Assembly (NCBI GenBank): GCA_016709665.1
Contig: JADJMI010000010.1
Location: 62,001-126,000 of the forward strand
Length of the DNA stretch: 64,000 bases
Source: Betaproteobacteria bacterium
Lineage (GTDB): Bacteria > Pseudomonadota > Gammaproteobacteria > Burkholderiales > Usitatibacteraceae
Direction: 5' to 3'
In this document: positions 19,038-28,427 of the stretch, piece by piece
Layout: each line of letters starts with the position of its first letter
Numbering within the stretch: the first letter of the stretch is position 1
The notes under the pieces: generated by a model
What the model was told of the DNA's origin: nothing
Seen by the model: only the letters and a program-made list of their open reading frames with translations
Databases searched by the model: none
Position numbers and translations under genes: made by a program

Positions 19038-19444
19038 CCGGCAACGCACGGAGCCCGGTTTCCGGACATCGGTTCGCGTCCCCGCTTTCGGCCGGGTTCA
19101 CGCTGATCGAGATCCTCGTCGCGGTAGCGATTCTCGCGGTCGCCCTGGCCGCGGTACAGCGCGCGGGCAGCCTCGCCACCGACAGCGCCCGCGAGACGCG
19201 GGCCCGCCTCGCCGCCACCTGGGCCGCGAGCAACCGCGTGGCCGAGGTGCGCGCGCGCGCGCAATTCCCGGCCCCGGCATCGACCCGCCTCGACGTGGAA
19301 CAGGCCGGCCTCAGGCTCGTGATCGACGAGACGGTCGCCGACACGCCGAACCCCGCCATCCGCCGCCTCGACCTCGCCGTCTCCGATGCGCGCGAGCCGG
19401 GTCGGGTGCTCGCGAACATCACGGCCTTCGTGGGCAGGCCATGA
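19034..19444 (+). CDS. gspI: minor pseudopilin GspI
   Basis: 136 residues. Prepilin motif SAGFTLIEILVAVAILAVALAA, here with the standard Gly before the cleavage site, after a 20-residue leader. Overlaps gspH by 4 bp (ATGA). Part of the GspI-J-K tip complex of the pseudopilus. Confidence 0.92.
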   Translation: MTGNARSPVSGHRFASPLSAGFTLIEILVAVAILAVALAAVQRAGSLATDSARETRARLAATWAASNRVAEVRARAQFPAPASTRLDVEQAGLRLVIDETVADTPNPAIRRLDLAVSDAREPGRVLANITAFVGRP

Positions 19445-20061
19445 GAACGCGCACGCCGGCAGGCCGGTCGCGGGCGGCGGGCTTCACCCTCGTCGAACTC
19501 CTCGTCGCGCTCGCCATCTTCGCGGTGATCACGGCCCTGTCCTACCGCAGCCTCGCCGCGCTCCTCGACTCGCGCGAGGCGCTGGAGAAGGATTCGCGCA
19601 AGTGGCGCGACGTGGCCCTCTTCGTCGGCCGCTTCGAGCGCGACGTGAACGCCGTCGTGCCGCGGCTCGCCACCGGCCCCTCGGGCACGGCCCTCTCGCC
19701 CGTCTCCTCGCTCCTCGACCTGGGCGGGGCGACCTCGAAGGGCCTCGCGATCACGCGATCGGGCGCCCTCCTCAACCAGAACAGCCTCGCCGCGCCGCAG
19801 CGCGTCGCCTATCGCTTCCTCGAGGGGAAGGTGGAGCGGCTCGCCTGGAGCGCCGCGGACGCCGCGCCCCGCCTCGATCCCACGGCGACGCCCGTGCTCG
19901 AGGCGGTGCGCTCGCTCGAGTTCCGCTTCCTGGTCGCGAACGACTGGCGCCCGGACTTCGGCCTTCCCGGTTCGGGCATCACCCTTCCCGCCGCCGTCGA
20001 GGTGGCCGTCACCCTGGAAAGCGGCGAGCGCATCACGCGCCTCGTCGCCCTGCCCCGGTGA
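19441..20061 (+). CDS. gspJ: minor pseudopilin GspJ
   Basis: 206 residues. Prepilin motif AAGFTLVELLVALAIFAVI and GspJ-like core with LEFRFLVANDWRPDFG. Overlaps gspI by 4 bp (ATGA). Forms the tip complex with GspI and GspK. Confidence 0.92.
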   Translation: MRTRTPAGRSRAAGFTLVELLVALAIFAVITALSYRSLAALLDSREALEKDSRKWRDVALFVGRFERDVNAVVPRLATGPSGTALSPVSSLLDLGGATSKGLAITRSGALLNQNSLAAPQRVAYRFLEGKVERLAWSAADAAPRLDPTATPVLEAVRSLEFRFLVANDWRPDFGLPGSGITLPAAVEVAVTLESGERITRLVALPR

Positions 20062-20990
20062 GGCGCGCGCGGGAGCGGGGCGTCGCCGCCATCACGGCCC
20101 TCCTCGTGGTGGCCGTGGCCGCGGGCGCCGCCGCCTGGATGCTGGCCCAGCAGTCGGCCACGCTCAACCAGGCCGCCCTCGTGGCCGCGCGCACGCAGGC
20201 CGACTTCTACGCGGACGCCGGGCTCGACTGGGCCCGCGGCGTGCTCGCGGAGGATGCCCGCGCGGGCGCCATCGACTCGCTCGACGAGATCTGGGCGCGC
20301 CCCCTCGCGGGCCTGCCCGTCGAGCGCGCGGTCGTGGGCGGCGCCATCGCCGATGCCCAGTCGCGCTACAACCTGAACAACCTCGTGAAGGACGGCGCGA
20401 GGAGCAACGCGGACTTCCAGGTCGCGCAGCGCCTCTTCGACTCGCTCGGCGTCGAGCCCGGCCTCGTGGACGCGATCGTCGACTGGATCGACACCGACTC
20501 CGACCCGATGGGCAACGAGGGCGCCGAGGATTCGTTCTACCTGGCGCTCGCGCGCCCCCATCGCGCCGCCAACCGGCCGCTCGTGCAGGTCGAGGAGCTC
20601 TACCGCGTGCGCGGCTTCGACGCGCGGCGCATCGAGCGCCTGAAGCCCTATGTCACCGCCCTGCCCGCGCGAACGCCCGTGAACGCGAACACCGCGCCGG
20701 TCGAGGTGCTCTCGGCCCTCCTGCCCGAGACGCCCAAGGACGAGATCCGCGCCTTCGCGGCTTCGCGCACGACGAAGCCCGCACGCGACCGGCAGGATCT
20801 CGGCAAGCGCTTCGCGAAGCCCCCCACCACCGCGGTCGAATCGGATCTCGACGTGAAGAGCACCCATTTCACGGTCGTCGTGACCGTGGCGCAGGACGAC
20901 GTGCGCGCTTCGGCCGAGGCGCTCGTCGCGCGTCCCGGGACGGGCTCGGGGCCCTCGACGGCTATAATCTGGCGCCGCCCGCTCTACTAG
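20058..20990 (+). CDS. gspK: minor pseudopilin GspK
   Basis: 310 residues from a GTG overlapping the gspJ stop (GTGA). N-terminal ERGVAAITALLVVAVAAGAA lacks Glu at +5, as is usual for GspK. Later motifs YNLNNLV, VDAIVDWIDTDSDP and VNANTAPVEVLSALLP are the GspK signature and helix-hairpin-helix-like part. Large tip pilin that starts pseudopilus assembly. Confidence 0.93.
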   Translation: MRRARERGVAAITALLVVAVAAGAAAWMLAQQSATLNQAALVAARTQADFYADAGLDWARGVLAEDARAGAIDSLDEIWARPLAGLPVERAVVGGAIADAQSRYNLNNLVKDGARSNADFQVAQRLFDSLGVEPGLVDAIVDWIDTDSDPMGNEGAEDSFYLALARPHRAANRPLVQVEELYRVRGFDARRIERLKPYVTALPARTPVNANTAPVEVLSALLPETPKDEIRAFAASRTTKPARDRQDLGKRFAKPPTTAVESDLDVKSTHFTVVVTVAQDDVRASAEALVARPGTGSGPSTAIIWRRPLY

Positions 20991-21051
20991 CCGCGCCCTG
21001 GAAACCGGGCCGCCACCCGACCCGACGGCAGCCCCGCCCGCCCGCGAGCCC

Positions 21052-22152
21052 ATGATCCTTCGCCTTCTCGTCCCCCCGGTCGACCGCCCCGGCCCCGACA
21101 CGCCCTTCGACTGGGTGCTGGCGGATCGTGCCGGCGCCCCGTTGCGCGAAGGTCGCGGGCCGCTGGGCGAAGTGCCCCGGGGCGACGCGGTCGAACTCAT
21201 CCTGCCGGCCTCGCGCGTGCTGTTCGCCCGCCTGAAGCTGCCGAAGGTGAACACGGCGACGATCCGCGAACTGCTGCCCTACGCCGTCGAGGACCGCCTG
21301 CTCGCCGATCCCTCGCAGATCCACGCGGTGCCCGGGACGACGAACGCCCGCGGCGAGACGCTGGTGGCCGTGGTGGACCGCGGCTGGTTCCAAGGCGCCC
21401 TCGCGCTCCTCGCGCGCGCCGGGCTTTCGCCCTCGCGCGCCGTCTGCGAAAGCGCCCTCGCCGCCCCCGGCCCGCAAGCCTGGACGGCGGTGCTGGGCGC
21501 CGAGCGCTGTTTCCTCGTCGAGGACGATGGCTATGCCGTCGCCTTCGACCGCCCGGCGGGCCGCGAGCCGCCGCTCGCCTTGCGCATCGCCGTGGACGAA
21601 GCCGCGGGACGCGACGCCCGGCCCGCGCAGCTCGAGGTGCTGGCCGAGTCGGCGCCACCCGATGCCGCGCCCTGGAGCGAGACCCTCGGCCTCACGGTGC
21701 GCGTCCGGGAGGGCAAGGGCCGCCTCGCGCTGCCCGTGTCCCCGCGCGCCATCGACCTGCTCTCCGGCGAATTCGCGCGCCGCTCGCGGGCCCTCTCCGG
21801 CATCCGGGTGCCGCGGCTCGCGGTGGCGCTCGCCCTCGCGATCGCCGCGCTGCACGCCGGACTCACGGCCTTCGACACCTTCCGGCTCGAGCGCGAACGC
21901 CGGGCCCTCGAAGCCGAGCGCGAGGCGCTCTTCCGGTCGGCTTTCCCCGAGGCCACCACCGTCGTCGATCCGGCCCTGCAGATGGCGCGCAACCTGGGCA
22001 CGCTGCAGCGCGCTCGCGGCGAAGCGTCGACGGACGATTTCCTCGCGCAGGTGACGCGCGTGGCCCGGGACGACCCGGCGCCCGCCCGCAAGCTGACCTG
22101 GGCCGGCGGCAAGCTCACGGTGGAGCGCGCGCCGAAGGGGGCCGCGAAATGA
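21052..22152 (+). CDS. gspL: type II secretion protein GspL
   Basis: 366 residues. Cytoplasmic actin-like domain (residues 1-240, with RLKLPKVNTATIRELLPYAVEDRL), one membrane helix at about 262-280, and a short periplasmic ferredoxin-like part. GspL holds GspE at the membrane. A 61-bp gap after gspK is the only larger gap in this half of the cluster; it overlaps gspM by 4 bp. Confidence 0.92.
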   Translation: MILRLLVPPVDRPGPDTPFDWVLADRAGAPLREGRGPLGEVPRGDAVELILPASRVLFARLKLPKVNTATIRELLPYAVEDRLLADPSQIHAVPGTTNARGETLVAVVDRGWFQGALALLARAGLSPSRAVCESALAAPGPQAWTAVLGAERCFLVEDDGYAVAFDRPAGREPPLALRIAVDEAAGRDARPAQLEVLAESAPPDAAPWSETLGLTVRVREGKGRLALPVSPRAIDLLSGEFARRSRALSGIRVPRLAVALALAIAALHAGLTAFDTFRLERERRALEAEREALFRSAFPEATTVVDPALQMARNLGTLQRARGEASTDDFLAQVTRVARDDPAPARKLTWAGGKLTVERAPKGAAK

Positions 22153-22631
22153 GCCTTATCGCCCGGTGGCGGGGCCGGTCCCCGCGCGAGCGCCTCGCCC
22201 TGGGCACCATCGTGCTCGTCGTGCTCGCCGCGATCGCCTATGCCTTCCTCTGGCTGCCGATGGAGCGCCACCGCGCGCGGCTCGGGGCCGAGTTGCCCGC
22301 GCTTCGCGCCTCCGTGGTGCTGATGCGCGCGCAGGCCGAGGAAGTGAAGCGCCTCAAGGCGACGCCGCCGCGCACGCAGGCCGCCAATCCCGCCCCGCTC
22401 GCCTCGCTCCTGTCCGCCGGCACGCTCGCGCAGGGCCTGCCCGGCGCGCGCCTCGCCCCCGTGGACGGCAAGCGCGTGCGCCTCGCCGTCGACGACGCCT
22501 CCTGGCCGCGACTCGTCGAATGGGTGTCGGCCGCGCAGTCGCTGCATGGCCTCGTCGCGGAGCGCGCCACCGTCGAGGCGCTGCCGGCGGCCGGACGCGT
22601 GAAGGCCGAACTCGTGCTGGTGGCGCCCTGA
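22149..22631 (+). CDS. gspM: type II secretion protein GspM
   Basis: 160 residues. Short cytoplasmic tail, membrane helix at about 17-38 (LALGTIVLVVLAAIAYAFLWL), coiled-coil, then a small ferredoxin-like periplasmic domain. Partner of GspL, overlapping its stop (ATGA). Confidence 0.9.
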   Translation: MSLIARWRGRSPRERLALGTIVLVVLAAIAYAFLWLPMERHRARLGAELPALRASVVLMRAQAEEVKRLKATPPRTQAANPAPLASLLSAGTLAQGLPGARLAPVDGKRVRLAVDDASWPRLVEWVSAAQSLHGLVAERATVEALPAAGRVKAELVLVAP

Positions 22632-22633
22632 CG

Positions 22634-23389
22634 ATGCGCGCCCTCCCCGCCCTCCTCCTCGGCGCAGTCGCGTACGTCGCATTCCTCGTGGGCACGGTGC
22701 CGGCGACCCTCGTCACCGGGGAAGTCGCGCGCGTCGCGGCGGGCCGCGTCGAGTTCGAGCGCGTCGAGGGCACCGCGTGGAACGGCCGGGCGGCCGTGCG
22801 CCTGCGCTCCGGCGGCGGCGAACTCTCGCTCGACGAAGTCGCCTGGCGCTTCCTGCCCGCGAACCTCTTCGCGGGCGAAGCGGCCTTCGCCATCCAGGCG
22901 AAGCGCGCCGGGCTCGATGCCGCCTTCGTCGTCGCGCGCTCCCCGGCCGAGACCCGGCTTCGCGAGGTGAAGGCCACGGGCACCGCAGCCTCCTTCACGT
23001 CGCTCTATCCGCTCGCCGCGAATTGGCAGCCCGAAGGCACCATCGCTCTCGAGTCCGACGAGTTCGCGATCTCCGGAAGCGAATCGCGGGGCGCCGCGAG
23101 AATCGAATGGCGCGAAGCCGCCCTCTCGCTCGCGAACGCGCGCCCCCTGGGCTCGTGGAAGGCGGACCTCACGGGCAAGGGCGTGGCGATCGAGATCGCG
23201 CTCGCCACCGTGAAGGGGCCGCTTCGCCTCGCCGGCAAGGGCAGCCTGCCGACGACGAAGGGGGCCGCCGCCTTCCAGTTCAGCGGCACCGCGTCCGCGG
23301 ACCCGGGCCGCGAGAAGGAGCTCGAGGCGCTGCTCGCCCTCATCGGCCCGCGCCGTCCCGACGGCCTTCACGCCATCGCGGTGCGCTGA
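22634..23389 (+). CDS. gspN: type II secretion protein GspN
   Basis: 251 residues. N-terminal membrane anchor MRALPALLLGAVAYVAFLVG, then a beta-rich periplasmic domain (GRVEFERVEGTAWNGRAAVR, LSLDEVAWRFLPANLFAG) as in GspN, an accessory component present only in some systems. Last gene of the cluster; its TGA shares an A with the ATG of the next gene (TGATG). Confidence 0.9.
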   Translation: MRALPALLLGAVAYVAFLVGTVPATLVTGEVARVAAGRVEFERVEGTAWNGRAAVRLRSGGGELSLDEVAWRFLPANLFAGEAAFAIQAKRAGLDAAFVVARSPAETRLREVKATGTAASFTSLYPLAANWQPEGTIALESDEFAISGSESRGAARIEWREAALSLANARPLGSWKADLTGKGVAIEIALATVKGPLRLAGKGSLPTTKGAAAFQFSGTASADPGREKELEALLALIGPRRPDGLHAIAVR

Positions 23390-24351
23390 TGCCCGGCCCC
23401 GGCTACCGCGCGCCCCGTTGGTTCGCCAACGCGCACCTGCACACGATCTACGGATCGGCCCTCGCCAAGAAACCGCCGGTCGCGTACCGCCGCGAGCGCT
23501 GGGAGACGCCCGACGGCGATTTCGTCGACACGGACCACGTCGACGCGCGGCCCGGCGAACCCTGGGTGGTGCTCTTCCACGGGCTCGAAGGCTCGTCGGA
23601 CTCGGCCTATGCCCGCGCGCTCATGAGCAAGGTGAAGGCGCGGGGCTGGCGCGGCACGGTCCTCAATTTCCGCGGCTGCAGCGGCGAGCCCAACCGCCTT
23701 CCCCGCGCCTACCATTCGGGCGATTCGGCCGAAGTGGGCTGGGTGCTGAAGAAGCTCCAGCCCCTTCGCGACGGCGCGCCGCTGTACGCGGCGGGCGTCT
23801 CGCTCGGGGGAAACGCGCTCCTCAAGTGGCTGGGCGAGGCGGGCGAGGCGGCGACCGGAATCGTCGATCGCGCCGCCGCCGTCTCGGCTCCCGTGGATCT
23901 CATGGCCGCGGGCGAGGCCCTCGGCAAGGGCTTCTCGCTCCTCTACGCGAAGCATTTCCTCGCCACCATGAAGCGGCGGGCGGAGGCGAAGCACGCGCGC
24001 TTCCCCGGCAGCTTCGACCTGGCGCGCATGCGCCGCTCGAGGACGCTGCGCGAGTTCGACGACGTGGTGACCGCGCCGCTGCACGGCTACCGCGACACGG
24101 ACGACTACTGGACGCGCGCGAGCGCCAAGCCCCTGCTCGCGAACGTGGCCGTGCCCACCCTGCTCCTCAACGCGGCGGACGACCCGTTCCTGCCGCGCGA
24201 AGCCCTTCCCGAGGCCCATGAGGTCTCGTCCGCCGTGCGCCGCGAGTTCCCGGAGACCGGAGGCCATGTCGGCTTCGTCGCCGGAAGCTTTCCCGGCCAC
24301 ATCGACTGGCTGCCCGACCGGCTGCTGCACTTCTTCGACCACCAGGAATAG
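23389..24351 (+). CDS. YheT-like alpha/beta hydrolase
   Basis: 320 residues. Opening PRWFANAHLHTIYGSAL is the hallmark of the YheT/ABHD esterase-like group; nucleophile elbow AAGVSLGGNAL (GVSLGG), oxyanion region LFHGLEGSSDS, catalytic Asp in NAADDPFLP and His in ETGGHVGF. Substrate unknown; relatives are carboxylesterases acting on acyl lipids. Its coupling to gspN suggests co-transcription, perhaps by read-through. Confidence 0.88.
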   Translation: MPGPGYRAPRWFANAHLHTIYGSALAKKPPVAYRRERWETPDGDFVDTDHVDARPGEPWVVLFHGLEGSSDSAYARALMSKVKARGWRGTVLNFRGCSGEPNRLPRAYHSGDSAEVGWVLKKLQPLRDGAPLYAAGVSLGGNALLKWLGEAGEAATGIVDRAAAVSAPVDLMAAGEALGKGFSLLYAKHFLATMKRRAEAKHARFPGSFDLARMRRSRTLREFDDVVTAPLHGYRDTDDYWTRASAKPLLANVAVPTLLLNAADDPFLPREALPEAHEVSSAVRREFPETGGHVGFVAGSFPGHIDWLPDRLLHFFDHQE

Positions 24352-24355
24352 AACC

Positions 24356-25738
24356 ATGGCATCCCCCATCGCCCCCGAGATCTTCAAGGCCTACGACATC
24401 CGCGGCATCGTGGACAAGACCCTCACGGAGGACGCCGCCGAGCAGGTCGGCCGCGGCCTCGCCACGATGGGCAAGGCCAAAGGCGTCAAGTGCTTCGTCG
24501 TCGGCCGCGACGGCCGCCATTCGGGCCCGCGGCTTTGCGCCGCCCTCGCCCGCGGCCTCAACGCCGGCGGCATGGACGTGATCGACATCGGCGTCGTCGC
24601 CACCCCGATGGTCTACTTCGCCACCCACGAGTTCGCGACCGGCAGCGGCGTCATGGTGACCGGCAGCCACAACCCGCCCGAGTACAACGGCCTGAAGATG
24701 ATGGTCGCGGGCGAGACGCTCGCCGCCGAAACCATCCAGGACCTGCGCAGGCTCGTCGAATCCGGCAAGCTCGCGAGCGGCAAGGGCAAGCTCGAGACGC
24801 GCGACGTCGCCGACGCCTATCTCGACCGCATCGTGGGCGACGTGAAGCTCGGCCGGCTCATGCGCGTGGCCATCGACTGCGGCAACGGCTCGCCCGGCGC
24901 GTTCGCGCCGAAGCTCTTCAAGCGCCTGGGCTGCGAGGTGCAGGAGCTCTTCTGCGACGTCGACGGCGATTTCCCGAACCACCACCCGGACCCTTCCAAG
25001 CCCGAGAACCTCGTCGACCTCATCGCCGCGCTCAAGTCGGGCGGCGCGGAGGTGGGCCTCGCCTTCGACGGCGACGGCGACCGCCTGGGCGTCGTGACGA
25101 GGAACGGCAAGATCATCTACCCGGACCGCCAGCTCATGCTCTTCGCCGCGGACGTATTGCAGAGGAACCCGGGCGGGAAGGTCATCTTCGACGTGAAGTG
25201 CACGAGGAAGCTCTTCGGCTGGATCCGCGACCACGGCGGCGAGCCGGTGATGTGGAAGACGGGCCACTCGCTCGTGAAGGCGAAGCTCAAGGAGACCGGC
25301 GCGCCCCTGGCCGGCGAGATGAGCGGCCACATCTTCTTCAAGGAGCGCTGGTTCGGCTTCGACGACGGCCTGTACGCCGGCGCCCGCCTGCTGGAGATCC
25401 TCTCGCGCGCCCCGGATCCCACGCAGGCGCTCGAGGGGCTGCCCGATTCCCTCAGCACGCCGGAGCTGAACCTGAAGCTCGCGAAGGAAGGCGAGAACCA
25501 CGCCCTCATCGCGAGGCTGCAGGAGAGCGCGACGTTCGAGGGCGCGACGGAGGTGATCACCCTCGACGGCCTGCGCGTGGAGTACCCGGACGGCTTCGGG
25601 CTCATGCGCGCCTCCAACACCACCCCCGTGGTGGTGCTGCGCTTCGAGGCGGACACGGACGAGGCCCTCGCGCGCATCCAGGCGGACTTCCGGCGCGTGC
25701 TCGAAGCGGCGCTGCCGGGCGCGAAGCTGCCTTACTGA
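24356..25738 (+). CDS. algC: phosphomannomutase/phosphoglucomutase
   Basis: 460 residues, alpha-D-phosphohexomutase. Active-site phosphoserine in VTGSHNPPEYNG, metal loop AFDGDGDRLGVV, sugar-binding EMSGHIFF and phosphate-binding ASNTTPVVVLRF. Interconverts mannose or glucose 6- and 1-phosphates for LPS and exopolysaccharide. Full length. The bifunctional AlgC/ManB type is most likely; the sugar preference cannot be read from sequence alone. Confidence 0.9.
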   Translation: MASPIAPEIFKAYDIRGIVDKTLTEDAAEQVGRGLATMGKAKGVKCFVVGRDGRHSGPRLCAALARGLNAGGMDVIDIGVVATPMVYFATHEFATGSGVMVTGSHNPPEYNGLKMMVAGETLAAETIQDLRRLVESGKLASGKGKLETRDVADAYLDRIVGDVKLGRLMRVAIDCGNGSPGAFAPKLFKRLGCEVQELFCDVDGDFPNHHPDPSKPENLVDLIAALKSGGAEVGLAFDGDGDRLGVVTRNGKIIYPDRQLMLFAADVLQRNPGGKVIFDVKCTRKLFGWIRDHGGEPVMWKTGHSLVKAKLKETGAPLAGEMSGHIFFKERWFGFDDGLYAGARLLEILSRAPDPTQALEGLPDSLSTPELNLKLAKEGENHALIARLQESATFEGATEVITLDGLRVEYPDGFGLMRASNTTPVVVLRFEADTDEALARIQADFRRVLEAALPGAKLPY

Positions 25739-25755
25739 ATCGCGGGGGAGGCCCC

Positions 25756-26718
25756 ATGCACGGATGGACGTACCGCCGCTACGGCGGACCCGAAGTGCTC
25801 GAATGGACGAGCCTTCCCGAGACGCCGCCGGGCGAGGGCGAGATCGCCGTGCGCGTCGCCTGCGCGGCGCTCAATCCCCTCGACTGGAAGCTGCGCGAGG
25901 GGCACTTCAGGCTCTTCGCGCGCGGCGTGCCCCGCGGCATGGGCTACGACTATTCGGGCATCGTCGAAGCGGCGGGGCCCGGCGTCACGGGCTTCAAGGC
26001 GGGCGATGCGGTCGCGGGCATGCTCGACCCGATCCGCGCGGCCAACGGCACGCTCGCCGAACGCATCAACGCGCCCGCGGCCCTCGCGGCCCCGAAGCCG
26101 GCGGGCGTTTCCTTCGAGGACGCGGCCTCGCTTCCGGGCGCCGGCATCATGGCCGTGCAGTCGCTCACGCAAGCGGGCGTGAAGCCGGGCCAGGCGGTGC
26201 TCATCGTGGGCGCGGCCGGCGGCGTGGGCTCCTTCGCCGTGCAGCTCGCGAAAATTGCGGGCGCGCGCGTGACGGCCGTGGCGAGCGGCGACGGTCTCGA
26301 CTTCGTCCGCCCCTTCGCCCCCGAGCGCCTCGTCGACTACAAGCGCGAGGACTGGAAGGCGATGGACGAGCGCTTCGACGTGGTGTTCGACGCCTCGGGC
26401 AGCGCCACGTTTCCCGAGTGCCGGCGGCTGCTCAAGGCGGGCGGCGTCTCGGCGCACGCGCTGCCGGGCGCGAAGCTCTTCCTGTGGTCGCTCTGGCTCA
26501 GGGCCACGGCGAAGGAACGCTGCCTGCCCGTGCAGGAGCGGGCGGACATCGCCGACCTGAAGCGGCTCGTCGGCCTGGCCGCCGACGGACGCCTGCGTTC
26601 CGTGGTGACGCGCGTCGGACGCCCGGAGGAGGTGCCGGAGATCCAGCGGGCCATGCAGGCCGGGCGCAACCGGGGCAAGATCGTCGTGCGGATGTCGCCG
26701 GACCCCGCGGCCGCTTGA
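25756..26718 (+). CDS. zinc-independent quinone oxidoreductase-like MDR protein
   Basis: 320 residues of the medium-chain dehydrogenase family. GroES-like N-domain (NPLDWKLREGHF, GMGYDYSGIVEAAGPGV) without the catalytic zinc ligands, Rossmann motif VGAAGGVGSFAVQLAK that binds NADPH. Likely reduces quinones or enals. Separated from the mutase gene by 17 bp, so probably co-transcribed. Confidence 0.88.
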   Translation: MHGWTYRRYGGPEVLEWTSLPETPPGEGEIAVRVACAALNPLDWKLREGHFRLFARGVPRGMGYDYSGIVEAAGPGVTGFKAGDAVAGMLDPIRAANGTLAERINAPAALAAPKPAGVSFEDAASLPGAGIMAVQSLTQAGVKPGQAVLIVGAAGGVGSFAVQLAKIAGARVTAVASGDGLDFVRPFAPERLVDYKREDWKAMDERFDVVFDASGSATFPECRRLLKAGGVSAHALPGAKLFLWSLWLRATAKERCLPVQERADIADLKRLVGLAADGRLRSVVTRVGRPEEVPEIQRAMQAGRNRGKIVVRMSPDPAAA

Positions 26719-26789
26719 GGTGGCGCAAAGCGCTTGCCGGGGCCCGGGACTAGGATGAAAGTCGACCCGGAAACCGGAAGGGGAACCCC

Positions 26790-27272
26790 ATGGAAGCGCG
26801 CCTCAAGGAACTCGTCGGCAAGTCCGTCCTCGCGAAGGAATTTTCCGAGGGCGACATCGATGTCGTCGCGAAGATCGTCCACCTGCACAGGCTCGAAGAC
26901 GGCCAGGTGCTCTCGCCCGAGGGCGAACCCGACAGCCGCATGCACGTCGTGGTGAACGGCGCCCTCGCCGTCTCGCGCCCCGGCGCGGGCGGCCAGTGGG
27001 AAAACCTGCACGTGCTCACGGCCGGCGACCTCGCCGGCGAGCTCTCGTTCCTGGACGGCACGCCGCACTTCGCCGCGCTGCGCGCGCTGGGGCAGACGGA
27101 AGTGTTCTCGCTCGACCGCGCGGATCTCGAGTCGCTCGTCGAGACGCAGCCGTGGATCGCCTACCGCATCATGCGCGCCATCGTGCGCTTCACGCACGGG
27201 CTGCAGCGGCGCATGAGCATGCAGTCGGCGGAGCTGGTGCACTACCTCTACAAGAACCAGGCCAAGTACTGA
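26790..27272 (+). CDS. cyclic nucleotide-binding-like domain protein with altered cassette
   Basis: 160 residues, one CRP-like beta-roll (RLEDGQVLSPEGEPDSRMHVVVNGALAV) plus helices, no DNA-binding domain. The phosphate-binding cassette reads GELSFLDGTPHFAAL: the usual Arg is His, so nucleotide binding may be lost or changed. Good ribosome site (GGAAGGGG) before ATG 26790. Compare the canonical cassette in the protein at 3990-4367. Confidence 0.82.
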   Translation: MEARLKELVGKSVLAKEFSEGDIDVVAKIVHLHRLEDGQVLSPEGEPDSRMHVVVNGALAVSRPGAGGQWENLHVLTAGDLAGELSFLDGTPHFAALRALGQTEVFSLDRADLESLVETQPWIAYRIMRAIVRFTHGLQRRMSMQSAELVHYLYKNQAKY

Positions 27273-27275
27273 GCC

Positions 27276-28412
27276 TCAGGCGATCGGGCCGACGCGCTTC
27301 CGGAAGGCGCTGAAGCTCGCGCAGGGTTCGTCGGGGTCGGGCAGGAAGCGCTTCGCCGCCCGCGCATCCACGTTCGGTTCCCCGAACGCCTTCGCGTAGC
27401 CCGTGTTCATCGTGGCGGTGGTGACGAACCGCACGCCCTTGTTCATCTTCACCAGCGCCTTCACGTCGCCGAACCAGGGCTCGGCGTTCGTCATGGCGCG
27501 CATCCGGGTCGCCACGAAGCCGAACCGCCGCGCGCTCCAGCGGTAGCGCTCGTGGAAGGGCGCGTGGAAGACGGCGAGGGCCCCGTCCGACGGCGGCACC
27601 TCGCCCAGGCACCAGGGATGGACCAACGCGACGGTGCTTCCGGCGGCGAAGCGCGGCGGAATGGCGGAATGGCGGATGCCGGGCGCTTCGGGGAGCAGGG
27701 GCGGGGCATCGCACGGTTCCGGCCGCTTCGGTTCGGGGCCGGCGTCGGGCTGCGTCGCGGCCCGCAGGCCCAGGGCTTCGTACGTGGCGTCGATGACGGT
27801 GCCGGGGCTCGCGAGCGCCGGCGCGTACTTCGCGACGTTCTCGGCGTTGAAAAGGTAGGGCTTCGTCGAGAACGTGCCCGCGACCCACTGCCACGACAGG
27901 TGATTGGAGGCGAGGTCGCCGTCGAGAAGGTGGCCGTACATCCAGTCGGCCCCCGCGCGCCAGTGCACCTTGCGGACATGGACGAGGTAGCTCGCGAGCC
28001 ACAGGCGGGGGTGGTTGTGGATCCAGCCCATTTCGTGAAGCCGGCGCACGGTCGCGTCGATGGCCGGGACGCCGGTCGAGGCGGTGAGGACGTCCTGCGG
28101 CACTTCCTTCGCGTAGTCGCCGCCCCACGGGGCGGGGCCGAGGTCCTTCAGGATCGCCGTGCCCCGCGTTCGCCAGACGTGGTGGAAGAATTCGCGCCAG
28201 GCCAGTTCCTCGAGGAACTTGTGCAGGCTCTCCGGCGGGAACCTCGCCCTGAGGCCTTCGACCAGGTGGGGCAGTTCGATGAACCCGTGCGTGATCCACG
28301 GCGACAGGCGCGTCACCGCGCCATCCACGAAGTTGCGCGTGCGCGCGTATTCCGCGGCGTCGATGGCCGCGAGGCGGTCGGCGAGGGCTTCGGGCGTCGG
28401 TTCGAAGCGCAT
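27276..28412 (-). CDS. photolyase/cryptochrome-type FAD-binding protein without N-terminal antenna domain
   Basis: 378 residues. Begins directly with the all-helical photolyase FAD domain: SPWITHGFIELP, FLEELAWREFFHHVW, IHNHPRLWLASYLVHVRKVHWRAGADW and LLDGDLASNHLSWQWVAGTFSTKPYLFNAENV. The N-terminal Rossmann antenna domain of photolyases is absent. Instead about 130 residues follow (VALVHPWCLGEV, ALAVFHAPFHERYRWS), which look alpha/beta and could be a moved or reduced counterpart. It may bind FAD and repair DNA or sense light; activity is not certain. The start lies next to REP array B. Confidence 0.8.
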   Translation of the reverse strand: MRFEPTPEALADRLAAIDAAEYARTRNFVDGAVTRLSPWITHGFIELPHLVEGLRARFPPESLHKFLEELAWREFFHHVWRTRGTAILKDLGPAPWGGDYAKEVPQDVLTASTGVPAIDATVRRLHEMGWIHNHPRLWLASYLVHVRKVHWRAGADWMYGHLLDGDLASNHLSWQWVAGTFSTKPYLFNAENVAKYAPALASPGTVIDATYEALGLRAATQPDAGPEPKRPEPCDAPPLLPEAPGIRHSAIPPRFAAGSTVALVHPWCLGEVPPSDGALAVFHAPFHERYRWSARRFGFVATRMRAMTNAEPWFGDVKALVKMNKGVRFVTTATMNTGYAKAFGEPNVDARAAKRFLPDPDEPCASFSAFRKRVGPIA

Positions 28413-28427
28413 GTCCCATCATACTTC

